Positions 15,674-23,942 of a stretch of DNA of 44,095 bases are shown piece by piece. Source of the DNA: CAYMRB01 sp964392615 (GTDB lineage: Bacteria; Planctomycetota; UBA8108); the NCBI GenBank assembly GCA_964392615.1, contig CAYMRB010000019.1, positions 1 through 44,095 on the forward strand. Reading direction: 5' to 3'. Under the pieces are notes generated by a model. The model made no database searches. It saw nothing but the letters and a program-made list of their open reading frames with translations, and was not told the DNA's origin. Made by a program: the position numbers and the translations under genes. The first letter of the stretch is position 1, and each line of letters opens with the position of its first letter.

Positions 15674-17389
15674 ATGGACGCGAGATTCTGCGTATCCCTG
15701 CGCTCGTGCGTCTTGCTCGTGGCAGTGTGCATCGGACTTGAAGGTCTCCGCGCGCAACCGGCCGGCTATCCGACCTACGCCGCGAACTTCTCTACCGACG
15801 CGTCGTCGACGAGGGCGGGCTACTCCGGTCCGGGGTTGCTGCCCGCCTTCTCGTTACCCGGGGGCGATATTCTGGGCCAGTTTCTGGGGCGGGGACGCGT
15901 GGTTCCACCGATGACCTGCAACCGTCCGGCGGTCATCTGTCCCGCGGGTCCGGTCGGTATCGGGATGGGCTTTCCCCTGCCCGCGCACGCCGTCGAGGTC
16001 GACGCCTACTCGACCGGCGACGATTGGGACGGGCCCGCCGAGCCCTGGACGATCCTCTTCTCGGTGGATCGTCGCTCCAGGGGCTTCAGCTTGCCGCGGC
16101 CGTTGCCCGCCGCGACGTGGTCCGAGGTGGCGCTCGAGTCCGCGGCGAACGATGCGGCCGCCGATCTCTTCGTCAGCGGCGCCTTCATCCGGGTCGTGCA
16201 GACCGGCAATCTGCGCTACCTCGTCGTCGGAACCATCGGCTGGAACTACCTCGGCTTCGACGGCGACGGCATCCAGGCGGCGCCGCTGCCGGCGATGGCA
16301 CCGACCGGTATCGGTCTCGTCGAGCCCTCGCCGCCCGGCGGCGGTGACAACCTCGACGGCACCGACAGCTTCATGAAGACCTTCCGCTTCCACACGGTCG
16401 GCATGACGAGCCCGCACTACCAGCCGCCGTGGTTTCCGCCCGCTGGCGTTCCGGTCCTCGGAACCGGCAGCAAGCTCGAGAAGGGGCTGTTCCTCTCGCT
16501 CGGGCCGGGTTCGGCACGCGCTTACGGCGTCAGTCCCGCGGACATCCTCTGCACGAACAGCGGCGGGCCGCCGTGGGTTTGGGCCAGCGCCGCGCAGCTC
16601 GGGTTGCACCCGGTGACGGACGATATCGACGCGCTGGCGATGTGGGTCGCTCCGGGGTTGGCGCCGGTCGAGCCGGGCATGACGTACCGCGGCGTCGGCG
16701 CGGTGATCACGTTCTCGGTGACGCCGCAGTCGAGCATCGTCGGCGCGATCGATCCGCTCTGGGGCATCCCGATCATGCCGGGCGACATCCTGACGCCTGG
16801 AGACTGGCTCGGCTACCCCGGGCAGACCGCGATCCTCGTGCCGTCGGGCGGGCTCGGGCTGTGGCCCATGCTGCAGCGTCCGCCGGGTGTGTTCGCCGAC
16901 AACGTCGATGCGCTGCAGGGCTACTCGACGCCCCTGTGCGATCCCGAGTTCCTGGAGTGGATCGAGTGGGACGCGTTCCCGCTCTGCGGCGGTGCGAGCG
17001 AGTGGCTGCCGCCGGGCGCGGCCGGTGAGTGGGACCGGTTCGAGCTGCCGGCGTCGGTCGACCTGCCGATCGGTCCGCTCGATCCGACGATCGCCGAGGT
17101 CGAGGTCGAGGGCGGCGAGTTCCGACGAGCCGACGCGAACGCCGACGGCGAGGTCGACGTTAGCGATCCGGTCGCCACGCTCGACTTCCTGTTCCTCGGC
17201 GGCGGTCCGCTCGAGTGCGCGAAAGCCGTGGACGCGAACGACGACGGAGGGCTCGATCTCTCCGACGCGGTCTACTCGCTGGCCTTCCTGTTCCTCGGCG
17301 GATCCGCGCCGCCCGCGCCATTCGATGCGTGCGGATCCGATCCGACGCCGGATGCGCTCGAGTGCGTCGTCTACCCGCCGTGCGGGTAG
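15674..17389 (+). CDS. Secreted protein of unknown function with C-terminal dockerin pair
   Basis: A 571-residue exported protein. The ATG at 15674 has GGAGG 8 bases upstream and begins a signal peptide (MDARFCVSLRSCVLLVAVCIG). The main part (about 30-475) has no family that I recognise. It is Gly/Pro/Trp-rich, with beta-type segments such as WTILFSVDRRSRGFSLP, ALAMWVAPGL, YRGVGAVITFSV and LGYPGQTAILVPSGGLG. The last 92 residues are the dockerin-like pair DANADGEVDVSDPV and DANDDGGLDLSDAV, each followed by FLFLGG, and the CGSDPTPDALEC tail. It converges on a sulfatase gene, with 42 bases between the stops. Confidence 0.8.
   Translation: MDARFCVSLRSCVLLVAVCIGLEGLRAQPAGYPTYAANFSTDASSTRAGYSGPGLLPAFSLPGGDILGQFLGRGRVVPPMTCNRPAVICPAGPVGIGMGFPLPAHAVEVDAYSTGDDWDGPAEPWTILFSVDRRSRGFSLPRPLPAATWSEVALESAANDAAADLFVSGAFIRVVQTGNLRYLVVGTIGWNYLGFDGDGIQAAPLPAMAPTGIGLVEPSPPGGGDNLDGTDSFMKTFRFHTVGMTSPHYQPPWFPPAGVPVLGTGSKLEKGLFLSLGPGSARAYGVSPADILCTNSGGPPWVWASAAQLGLHPVTDDIDALAMWVAPGLAPVEPGMTYRGVGAVITFSVTPQSSIVGAIDPLWGIPIMPGDILTPGDWLGYPGQTAILVPSGGLGLWPMLQRPPGVFADNVDALQGYSTPLCDPEFLEWIEWDAFPLCGGASEWLPPGAAGEWDRFELPASVDLPIGPLDPTIAEVEVEGGEFRRADANADGEVDVSDPVATLDFLFLGGGPLECAKAVDANDDGGLDLSDAVYSLAFLFLGGSAPPAPFDACGSDPTPDALECVVYPPCG
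17111..17386 (+). other. Dockerin-like EF-hand pair with cysteine tail (C-terminal copy)
   Basis: The clearest copy in the window: two DANxDGxxDxSD loops with intact acidic ligands, two FLFLGG helices, then DACGSDPTPDALEC and YPPC two residues from the C-terminus. Confidence 0.8.
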
Positions 17390-17431
17390 TCGAGCGTGCG
17401 AATCGGCCACCGACGTCCGAAGCGACGGTCG

Positions 17432-18892
17432 CTAACGGCCACCGGGTTGCCCCTTCTCGCCCGGTTGCTCCGGCTGCGCCGTCGCGCCCGTCGTCACATC
17501 GGCGTACCACGCGTCGAGCGCAGCGAGCATGCGACGGACGCGTTCGGGCTCTTCCGCGGACAGATCGCGTGTCTCGCCGATGTCACGGCCGAGATGGAAT
17601 AGCTGCGCGCGGGCGTTCGTCGCCGTCGTGGCCTTCTTCGCCTGCTTCGCCTTCCTTCCCTTCCTTGTCTTGCCCTTGCCCGTGCGCAGCAGCTTCCACG
17701 GCCCCTGGCGGATCGCGGTCGCGCCGCCGATCTGCCAGCAGAGCTGGCGATTCTCGACACCGGCCTTCGTCGCATCGCTGTCGTCACGGGATGCGAACAG
17801 GAGCGGCAGCAGACTGCGTCCGTCGAGACGGTGGCCCTTCGGCGGCGCGGTCTTCGCTAGCTCGAGGAGCGTCGGCATCACGTCGAGGCTGATCGCGAGT
17901 CGATCACACACGCTGCCCGCGCGGATGCGACCCGGCCACCACGCGACGGCCGGCACGCGATGGCCGCCCTCCCACGCGCTGCCCTTGTGACCGCGCAGCG
18001 GGCCGTTCGAGCCGGTCGGCGTGCCGCCGTTGTCGGAGAGGAAGAGGACGAGCGTGTTCTTCTCGAGGTCGAGGCGTCGCAGCGTCGCGACGATGTCGCC
18101 GACGCCGCGGTCCATCTCCTGGATCATCTCGCGATATGCCCGCGCCTTGAACGCGGCATCGCGCCTCTCGCCGACGGTCTTGCCGCGGACGCGGAACGCC
18201 GGATCGTTCGGGCCCTGAAACGGCGTGTGCGGCGCCTCGTGCGCGACGTACACGCAGAAGGGGCGATCCTTCCACTCTTCGATGGTGCGCACGGCGTGCC
18301 GCGTGATCAGGTGCGTCGAGTAGCCCTTCTCCTCGACCGTCTCGAGGCCGTCCCACCAATCGTAGAAGCCCATGCGGTCGATGTGCGACTGGTAGTCGAT
18401 GTTGCCGCTGATATAGCCCCGAAAGCGCGCAAAGCCGTGGTGCATCGGGTTGAACTTCCGGTCGTACCCGACGTGCCACTTGCCGAAGACACCGCTCGCG
18501 TAGCCGGCGCGCGCCAGCAGCCCGGCGAACGTGACCTCGCTCGTCGCGAGACCGTGGTGGCGGTTCTTCTTCGGGTCGGCGTTGATGACGCCCGGGATGC
18601 CGGCGCGTTGCTGATAGCGTCCCGTCAACAGTCCGGCGCGGGTCGGGCTGCACACCGCGCCGCTGGAGTGGAAGTCGGTGAAGCGCATGCCCTCGGCGGC
18701 GAGGCGGTCGAGGTGCGGCGTGTCGAAGCGCTCGTTGCCGTAGACGCTCGCGTCGCCGTAGCCCATATCGTCGGCCAGGATCACGACGAGATTCGGCGGC
18801 CGCGGCGCGTCGTCGTCGGCGCGGATGCTGGCGGTTGTCGACGCGGCGATGGACACGAGCGCGAGCAGGCAGGTCGAGAGCGGGTGAAGCAT
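17432..18892 (-). CDS. Secreted sulfatase, arylsulfatase A-like (CSPTR)
   Basis: A 486-residue type I sulfatase. The ATG at 18892 has GAGGAG upstream and opens a signal peptide (MLHPLSTCLLALVSIAAST). PNLVVILADDMGYGD supplies the metal-binding aspartates. C-S-P-T-R at residue 81 is the formylglycine site, followed by AGLLTGRYQQRAG. GVFGKWHVG and YVAHEAPHTPFQGP carry the Lys and His that line the active site, and SDNGG is the second metal site. It resembles arylsulfatase A/N-acetylgalactosamine-6-sulfatase-type enzymes; the substrate is not assignable. Near the C-terminus (17625-17690) is an inserted basic stretch (GKGKTRKGRKAKQAKK) not expected in the fold. The gene starts divergently from the peroxiredoxin gene, 191 bases away. 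Confidence 0.92.
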   Translation of the reverse strand: MLHPLSTCLLALVSIAASTTASIRADDDAPRPPNLVVILADDMGYGDASVYGNERFDTPHLDRLAAEGMRFTDFHSSGAVCSPTRAGLLTGRYQQRAGIPGVINADPKKNRHHGLATSEVTFAGLLARAGYASGVFGKWHVGYDRKFNPMHHGFARFRGYISGNIDYQSHIDRMGFYDWWDGLETVEEKGYSTHLITRHAVRTIEEWKDRPFCVYVAHEAPHTPFQGPNDPAFRVRGKTVGERRDAAFKARAYREMIQEMDRGVGDIVATLRRLDLEKNTLVLFLSDNGGTPTGSNGPLRGHKGSAWEGGHRVPAVAWWPGRIRAGSVCDRLAISLDVMPTLLELAKTAPPKGHRLDGRSLLPLLFASRDDSDATKAGVENRQLCWQIGGATAIRQGPWKLLRTGKGKTRKGRKAKQAKKATTATNARAQLFHLGRDIGETRDLSAEEPERVRRMLAALDAWYADVTTGATAQPEQPGEKGQPGGR

Positions 18893-19083
18893 GTGAGAGG
18901 TTCTCCTCGTCGAGATTCCGTCGTTCCGCGCGACATCGTACCCTGTGCCGCGGCCTGCGCGCAGCGCCCCGTTGCCATCGCCCGAGCCCGGATGCAGAAT
19001 CTCCGCCGGTGAACACCCGTGCTGTGCTCGCGGCGGCACGGCATCGCAACACCACCCGCATGCGACAACCGGAGCTCCGACCG

Positions 19084-19554
19084 ATGATCGAAGAAGGCAA
19101 GAAGGCGCCGGCCTTCACTCTCCCGAACCAGGACGACGAGAAGGTCCGCCTGCGCGATCTCGCCGGCAGCTGGGTCGTTCTCTACTTCTATCCGCGCGAC
19201 GACACGCCTGGCTGCACGGTCGAGGCGTGCGAGTTCACCGATGGTATCGAGGCATTCGACGAGCTCGACGCGGTGGTGCTCGGCTGCAGTCCGGACTCGA
19301 CCGAAAAGCACCGCAAGTTCATCGCCAAGCACGACCTCGGCGTGACGCTCCTGTCCGACCCCGACCACAAGGTCATGGAGAAGTACGGCGCGTGGGGCGA
19401 GAAGAAGCTGTACGGCAAGGTGACGATCGGTGTGATTCGATCGACCGTGCTCATCGACCCGCGCGGCAAGATCGTGCGGCACTGGAAGCGCGTGCGAACG
19501 AAGGGCCACGCCGAGTCGGTGCGCAAGGCGCTCGAGGCGGCGCAGGGGGATTGA
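19084..19554 (+). CDS. bcp: BCP/PrxQ-type thioredoxin-dependent peroxiredoxin
   Basis: A 156-residue protein, the usual length for the bacterioferritin-comigratory-protein family, which reduces peroxides with thioredoxin. FTLPNQDDEKVRLRDLAGSWVVLYFYPRDDTPGC is followed by TVEACEFTD. Cys44 is the peroxidatic residue and Cys49 the resolving one, five residues later as in atypical 2-Cys PrxQ. LGCSPDSTEKHRKF and LLSDPDHKVMEKYGAWGEKK are family motifs. The ATG at 19084 is preferred because CGGAG precedes it at the right spacing; an in-frame ATG at 19060 would add eight residues. It is cytoplasmic, with no signal peptide. It stands between two secreted-enzyme genes and may simply be a housekeeping gene. 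Confidence 0.95.
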   Translation: MIEEGKKAPAFTLPNQDDEKVRLRDLAGSWVVLYFYPRDDTPGCTVEACEFTDGIEAFDELDAVVLGCSPDSTEKHRKFIAKHDLGVTLLSDPDHKVMEKYGAWGEKKLYGKVTIGVIRSTVLIDPRGKIVRHWKRVRTKGHAESVRKALEAAQGD

Positions 19555-19573
19555 CGGAGTCGAGGGGCATGTC

Positions 19574-19702
19574 GTGAGCTTATCTCCAAGAACGACGATC
19601 ATCGTCACGTGGCTGGTGTTCGTCGGTGTTTGTGTTTACGTTCTCGTGATGCGGTCGCTCCGGCGGGTACGATGGATCGCCGTACCCCCCCCGTGGAGTT
19701 GA
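19574..19702 (+). CDS. Putative 42-residue single-span membrane protein
   Basis: A GTG start at 19574 is preceded by GAGGGG at 7-base spacing and opens a 42-codon frame. The hydrophobic core TTIIVTWLVFVGVCVYVLVM (about residues 7-26) is followed by the basic RSLRRVRW, so one membrane span with a cytoplasmic C-terminus is plausible. It starts 20 bases after the peroxiredoxin stop and ends 7 bases before the next gene's ATG, which fits an operon. The C-terminal PPP is encoded by a run of eight C bases that would be prone to length error. No family is recognised. Confidence 0.45.
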   Translation: MSLSPRTTIIVTWLVFVGVCVYVLVMRSLRRVRWIAVPPPWS

Positions 19703-19709
19703 CCGAGAC

Positions 19710-20726
19710 ATGCGCGCGCGACGGGCTCTCTTCGTTCCGATCGTTCTTCTGTCAGCTGCCGGAATCGTCCGTTCTCAGGACGATCCGCCAGGAGCATTGG
19801 CTTGTGGCGATACGGCCACCGGCGTGATCGACGCTGTCGATGAGGAGGATGTTTGGACTTTCGAGGGCGAGGCCGATGACCTCGTGTCGATCTCGCTCGT
19901 GCAGACCGGCGTCGTCGACGAGGACTTCTCCGTCCGTCTCGATCTGCTCGCGCCCGATGGTTCGATCCTGCAGCGCTTCCAACTCCCCTCGTGGCATACT
20001 ATCCACCGGTTGCCCGTCGCGGGCAGCTACTCGTTGTCGGTTTACGACGCGCAACGCAGCTTCCGCGGCGACTACGCCGTCGCGGTCGTGTTCCTCGGTG
20101 CCGGGCGCGAGTGCGCCGACGTCTGGACGGACTGCGGCGTGACGCGCACGGTGGTGATCGACGCGCCGGGCGAGGTCGAGCTGATCTCGTACGACGCGAC
20201 CGAGGACGGCCGAGGAGCGGTGCAACTCTCCGATATCGACAGAACCGACGAACGCTTCTCGCCGCGGGTCGACGTCGTGTCGCCTTCCGGCGAGATCGTC
20301 CGGCGCTTCGCGATCCAGGGCTTCGAGTTCGCGTTCGACTTCCCGATCGACGAGGTCGGCACGTACTCGATTCTCGCCTACGACCTGACCCATACGCACA
20401 CCGGCCGGTTCAACGTGAAGCTCAACTGCGTGCCGCGTCTGGTGCGCGGCGACTGCAACGGCGACGGCCGCGTGCTGGGAAGCGTGTCGGACGCTGTGTT
20501 CCTGCTCGCCGCCAACTTCAACGCGGGCCCTCTGCCGGAGTGCCTCGCGGCCTGCGACGCGGACGGCGACGGCGCGGTCGTAGGCCAGGTGACGGATTCC
20601 GTCTACCTGCTCAACTACAACTTCCTCGGCGGATCGCCGCCGCCCGCGCCGTTCCCTGAGTGCGACCTGGGGATCTGGAGCGACTGGACGCTCGGATGCG
20701 ATGTCGAGCCGGCGCAGTGCGAATGA
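19710..20726 (+). CDS. Secreted protein with two PPC-like beta domains and a C-terminal dockerin-like pair
   Basis: A 338-residue exported protein with signal peptide MRARRALFVPIVLLSAAGIVRS. Two similar beta-sandwich units of the bacterial pre-peptidase C-terminal type follow. The first is about 28-125 (VDEEDVWTFEGEADDLVSISL, VRLDLLAPDGSILQRF, GSYSLSVYD). The second is about 130-232 (PGEVELISYDAT, RVDVVSPSGEIVRRF, GTYSILAYD). The C-terminal pair is divergent: CNGDGRVLGSVSDAVFLL and CDADGDGAVVGQVTDSVYLL each have a short insertion between the calcium loop and the SDA helix. The cysteine tail lacks the DPT motif (ECDLGIW, then GC and QC). It converges on a sulfatase gene with a 31-base gap. Confidence 0.8.
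   Translation: MRARRALFVPIVLLSAAGIVRSQDDPPGALACGDTATGVIDAVDEEDVWTFEGEADDLVSISLVQTGVVDEDFSVRLDLLAPDGSILQRFQLPSWHTIHRLPVAGSYSLSVYDAQRSFRGDYAVAVVFLGAGRECADVWTDCGVTRTVVIDAPGEVELISYDATEDGRGAVQLSDIDRTDERFSPRVDVVSPSGEIVRRFAIQGFEFAFDFPIDEVGTYSILAYDLTHTHTGRFNVKLNCVPRLVRGDCNGDGRVLGSVSDAVFLLAANFNAGPLPECLAACDADGDGAVVGQVTDSVYLLNYNFLGGSPPPAPFPECDLGIWSDWTLGCDVEPAQCE
20439..20723 (+). other. Divergent dockerin-like pair with cysteine tail (C-terminal copy)
   Basis: Two loops of the form C-D/N-x-DGDG-x-V followed by a Gly-Ser/Gln-Val insertion before SDAV/TDSV. FNAGPLPEC and FLGGSPPPAPFPEC replace the FLFLGG pattern. It is a variant subtype compared with the other four copies. Confidence 0.65.
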
Positions 20727-20757
20727 CGGGCTGACGAGCGGTCGAGAGGGGCGTCTT

Positions 20758-22218
20758 CTACACGCGCTTCTTCTTCTTCCTCTCCTTCTTCGCCTTTCTG
20801 CCCGCCTTCTCCTTCTTGGCCGCCGCCTTCCGGTCCCACGGCAGCGCCTGACGCTTGCGGTACTGCGGCCGCGCGTCGCGCTCTGGCATCGCCTCGACGA
20901 GCCGGCGGAACTTCTCGAGCGCCGCGGTGACGTCCGGTCGATCGACGCCGAGCAGGTTGCGCTGTTCCAGCGGATCGGCCTGCAGGTCGAAGAGCTTCTC
21001 GATGCGCCGATCGGTGCCGACCCACGCCTTGAACCGCTTGTCGCGGATGACGCGGTCCGTGAACGCGTTGCGTCCGTGCACGCCGTCGGCGTCCAGCTTT
21101 GCCCCGCCGTAGCCGAGCGCCAGGATCCAATCGCGCGGGGAGTCCTTCGCCTTGCCGGTGACGAGCGGCGCGAACGACTTGCCGTCGATCGTGAGCTTCT
21201 CCGGAACCTTGGCGCCACCGAGCTCCGCAAACGTCGGTAGCAGGTCGGTGAAGTCGACCAGCGCGTCCGTCTCGACACCCGCGGGTACCCGTCCCGGACA
21301 GTTGACGATGAACGGCTCGCACACGCCGCCCTCCCACTTCGATCCCTTGCCGCCGGTCGGCCTCTTGCCGTCGATCGTGCCGCGCACGCCGCCGCCCGAG
21401 CCGTTGTCCGTCGTGAACACGATGATCGTGCGATCGCGGATCGCGAGCTTCTCGAGCGCGCTGACAAGTCGTCCGACGAGATGGTCCGTGTATCGGACCA
21501 TCGCCTTGTGGCGCGGGAACTTCCCCGTCGCGTCCGGCTCGAGCGGAGTGTGGACCAGCGGGCCGTGCGTCAGCGCCATCGGGAAGTACAGCATCATCGG
21601 TTCGTCGCGATGGCGGCGTGCGAAGTCGATCAGGAAGTCGCAGTAGATCTCCGGACCGAACTTGCCGGCGTACGTCTTGCTGCCTTGGCGCGTGTGAATG
21701 TACGGATCCCAGTACCGCTTGCCGCTCGGCGGGTTGCCGGTCTCGTAGCCCGTCCACACACACCAATCGTCGAAGCCGTGCTTGCGCAGCGCTTCCGGCT
21801 CGACGCGGAAGTCGTTGATCTGCCACTTGCCGGCGATCGCCGTCTTGTAGTCGGCCGACTTCATGATCGTCGCGAACGTCGTGTAGCGCTCCCAGTCGAA
21901 GTAGCCGACCCCCCACCGCGGCACGTCCCAGTGGTTCACCCAGCCCGCGCGCCACGGGTACTGCCCGGTCAGCAGCGTCGCGCGCGTCGGCGTGCACTGC
22001 GGCATCGACCACGCGTTGTCGAACTTCATGCCGCCAGCGGCGAGGCGGTCGATGTGCGGCGTCTCGATGTCGTCGGCGCCGTAGCAGCCGATCCAGTCCT
22101 TGCCGAGGTCGTCGACCATGATGAACAGGATGTTCGGCCGCTTGGCCTCGGCGCGTACACCCTCGACGGAGGCTAGCAACGCGAAGGCGAGAGTGGCGAG
22201 AATCGTCAGTCGTTGCAT
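20758..22218 (-). CDS. Secreted sulfatase (CTPTR) with lysine-rich C-terminus
   Basis: A 486-residue type I sulfatase. The ATG at 22218 opens a signal peptide (MQRLTILATLAFALLASVEGV). PNILFIMVDDLGKDWIGCYG gives the first metal ligands. C-T-P-T-R at residue 75 (SMPQCTPTR) is the formylglycine site, followed by ATLLTGQYPWR. TTDNGSGGGVRG supplies the second metal site. The last 19 residues (KKEKAGRKAKKERKKKKRV) form a strongly basic tail that is not part of the sulfatase fold. Such a tail could hold the enzyme on sulfated polyanions or the cell surface (inference). It converges on a dockerin gene and is divergent from the 22392 operon, 173 bases away. Confidence 0.92.
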   Translation of the reverse strand: MQRLTILATLAFALLASVEGVRAEAKRPNILFIMVDDLGKDWIGCYGADDIETPHIDRLAAGGMKFDNAWSMPQCTPTRATLLTGQYPWRAGWVNHWDVPRWGVGYFDWERYTTFATIMKSADYKTAIAGKWQINDFRVEPEALRKHGFDDWCVWTGYETGNPPSGKRYWDPYIHTRQGSKTYAGKFGPEIYCDFLIDFARRHRDEPMMLYFPMALTHGPLVHTPLEPDATGKFPRHKAMVRYTDHLVGRLVSALEKLAIRDRTIIVFTTDNGSGGGVRGTIDGKRPTGGKGSKWEGGVCEPFIVNCPGRVPAGVETDALVDFTDLLPTFAELGGAKVPEKLTIDGKSFAPLVTGKAKDSPRDWILALGYGGAKLDADGVHGRNAFTDRVIRDKRFKAWVGTDRRIEKLFDLQADPLEQRNLLGVDRPDVTAALEKFRRLVEAMPERDARPQYRKRQALPWDRKAAAKKEKAGRKAKKERKKKKRV

Positions 22219-22315
22219 GTCGTTTCCACGGTTCCTTCTTGGTGTGACACCGGAGCCCCGGATCCTCTTCCTCACGATCCGCGCATGCACGCAGAGAGTC
22301 AAGGCCGTCAACCGC

Positions 22316-22345
22316 TTGCCGTCCGAGCCGACCCACACGTACGAT
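22316..22345 (+). promoter_or_regulatory. Possible sigma-70-type promoter for the 22392 operon
   Basis: TTGCCG (22316-22321) and TACGAT (22340-22345) are separated by 18 bases. The predicted start would lie about 40 bases before the ATG at 22392. Chance occurrence is possible. Confidence 0.3.
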
Positions 22346-22391
22346 GTACTGACACCACACCGGCCAATGCAACCGACCGAGAGAGGAATCG

Positions 22392-23300
22392 ATGGTCGTC
22401 GACTCGTCGCGTTTCGGCCAAGGGAGGGGCGCCGCCGCGCTCTGTGCCGGCATCCTGTTGGCGAATGCGGCCTGCCAGTCGCGCGTCGCCGTGCGCTATG
22501 ACGAGGAAGCCCCGTTGCAGCGGGCCATCGACCCCGGTCGGGCTCCGATCGACGTTGTCGTCGTGCTCGGCGGTATCGAGGGCTCGGACGATCCGGAGTT
22601 CGAGGGATTCTTCCGATGGACCCGCCGCGTCCTTCGCGAGGAGCGCTGCTCCGTGGTCCTGTTGCATGGCGGCTACGACTCGGACGATGACCCGGCGCAT
22701 GCGGCAGGCGGGCTCTGGGAATCGGTACGTGACACCCTGAGTGCGCGACGTATCACCGAACCTCCCGCGACGACGGGCGAGATCCGATTCCACGTCATCG
22801 GCTACTGTACGGGGGCCGTGGTCGGCCACTTCCTCGTCAGAGAATTCGTACGTCGAGGCCCACCGATGCCCGCAGGCCGCTGTTCGTCGGCGACCGTGCG
22901 CGCCGTCTTCGTCGAGCCGGCGTCGTCGGTGGCGCCCTGGAACGAATGGCCGACGTGGCTGCGTTGGGTGTTTCTCTCTCGCCACATAGGAGTGCTCGAA
23001 GGTCGGACAGGCTACGCGATCACCGATCCGGCTCTGCGCTCAGCGATCGAGGTCGGCAGCTCGGATTACTTCCCCGACGAGCCGTTGGTCGTCGGCAAGT
23101 CGACGCTTTTGCGCGACCGTGGCCGCGGCCTCGAAGCCGCCGATCACTTCCCCTTCCGAACGCCGAACACGGGGGCCCGGCACAACGCGCGGTGGCTCCG
23201 CGATGTGCGCGACGCGATCGTCGACGGGCTGCGATCCGGTCGGACGTCGGTCGCGAGGACGAAAGAGCACGCGACGGACCGAGGCGGCGAATCATCATGA
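22392..23300 (+). CDS. Putative lipoprotein with alpha/beta-hydrolase-like fold and cysteine nucleophile
   Basis: A 302-residue protein with GAGAGAGG upstream of the ATG. The N-terminus ends in a lipobox-like LLANAAC (Cys28). Strand-like IDVVVVLGGIEG and CSVVLLHGG are followed by FHVIGYCTGAVVGHFLVREF. This is the nucleophile-elbow pattern G-x-C-x-G of alpha/beta hydrolases, with Cys139 where Ser is usual, as in dienelactone-hydrolase-type enzymes. RAVFVEPASS and ADHFPF may contribute the acid and the His. No specific family is assignable. Its stop overlaps the next start (ATGA), so it is co-translated with a second lipoprotein and probably belongs to one envelope-associated operon with the glycosidase at 23943. 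Confidence 0.65.
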   Translation: MVVDSSRFGQGRGAAALCAGILLANAACQSRVAVRYDEEAPLQRAIDPGRAPIDVVVVLGGIEGSDDPEFEGFFRWTRRVLREERCSVVLLHGGYDSDDDPAHAAGGLWESVRDTLSARRITEPPATTGEIRFHVIGYCTGAVVGHFLVREFVRRGPPMPAGRCSSATVRAVFVEPASSVAPWNEWPTWLRWVFLSRHIGVLEGRTGYAITDPALRSAIEVGSSDYFPDEPLVVGKSTLLRDRGRGLEAADHFPFRTPNTGARHNARWLRDVRDAIVDGLRSGRTSVARTKEHATDRGGESS

Positions 23301-23938
23301 GAAACCATCGCATGCAGTGTCAGACGGGGGCCGAGCTCCTTCGACGGTCAGGGCGCTGGATCGGCGTCTGTGCCGCTATGGTGGCCCTGAGCGGCTGCGG
23401 CGGGCTGGCACAGAGGGGGGCGGATTTCGTCGATATCTGGGGGCTCGAAGCCGGGTTCTGCGCGGCCAGTCCCGGCATCGAGCTTCAGCTGACCGACCTC
23501 GTGCACACGGGGCTCGGGGGAGGTCTTTTCACCGATAGCTACGGAATCCCCGCGAGGGAGCCCTACCGGCGTCCCAACTCGGAAGTCGGCAGCGCCTACC
23601 TGATTGCCCGGCAGCGGGAGCCGCTGAAGTCTGGCCCCAGGCGTGGCGGATGGCTGTGGAACGTCGCGTACATCGGAGACTACTTCTCGGGCGACACGAA
23701 GCGCAGCGCGCCCGCGTGCTTCAGCTACCCCAAGGTGCCCTGGATCGGGCTGCTCGACTGCGAAGTCGAGGTCTACCTGTTCCCCCTCGATTTGCGTCTC
23801 GCCGTCCGGTTCGGCCAAGCGATCGATTTTGTCGCCGGGTTCTTCGGCGCCGATCCGGCCCAGGACGACGTGGGCGACGCGCCGCGCGACGGAGCCGAGA
23901 CCGATCGCTTCGACCGGGAGACGAACGACGAGGCCTGA
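23297..23938 (+). CDS. Putative lipoprotein of unknown function
   Basis: A 213-residue protein. The ATG at 23297 overlaps the previous stop by four bases (ATGA). The N-terminus has a signal sequence with lipobox-like VALSGC (Cys about 34). The mature part has DIWGLEAGFCAASPGIELQL, hydrophobic glycine-rich TGLGGGLFTDSYG, IGDYFSGDTKR and LFPLDLRLAVRFGQAIDFVAGFFGADP. The last motif suggests amphipathic beta or helical segments near a membrane, and the C-terminus is acidic. I recognise no family, although the V-x-L-F-P-L-D-L-R-L pattern looks like an outer-envelope lipoprotein of planctomycetes. It sits between the hydrolase-like lipoprotein and the glycosidase, with only four bases before the latter. 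Confidence 0.6.
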   Translation: MRNHRMQCQTGAELLRRSGRWIGVCAAMVALSGCGGLAQRGADFVDIWGLEAGFCAASPGIELQLTDLVHTGLGGGLFTDSYGIPAREPYRRPNSEVGSAYLIARQREPLKSGPRRGGWLWNVAYIGDYFSGDTKRSAPACFSYPKVPWIGLLDCEVEVYLFPLDLRLAVRFGQAIDFVAGFFGADPAQDDVGDAPRDGAETDRFDRETNDEA

Positions 23939-23942
23939 ACCG

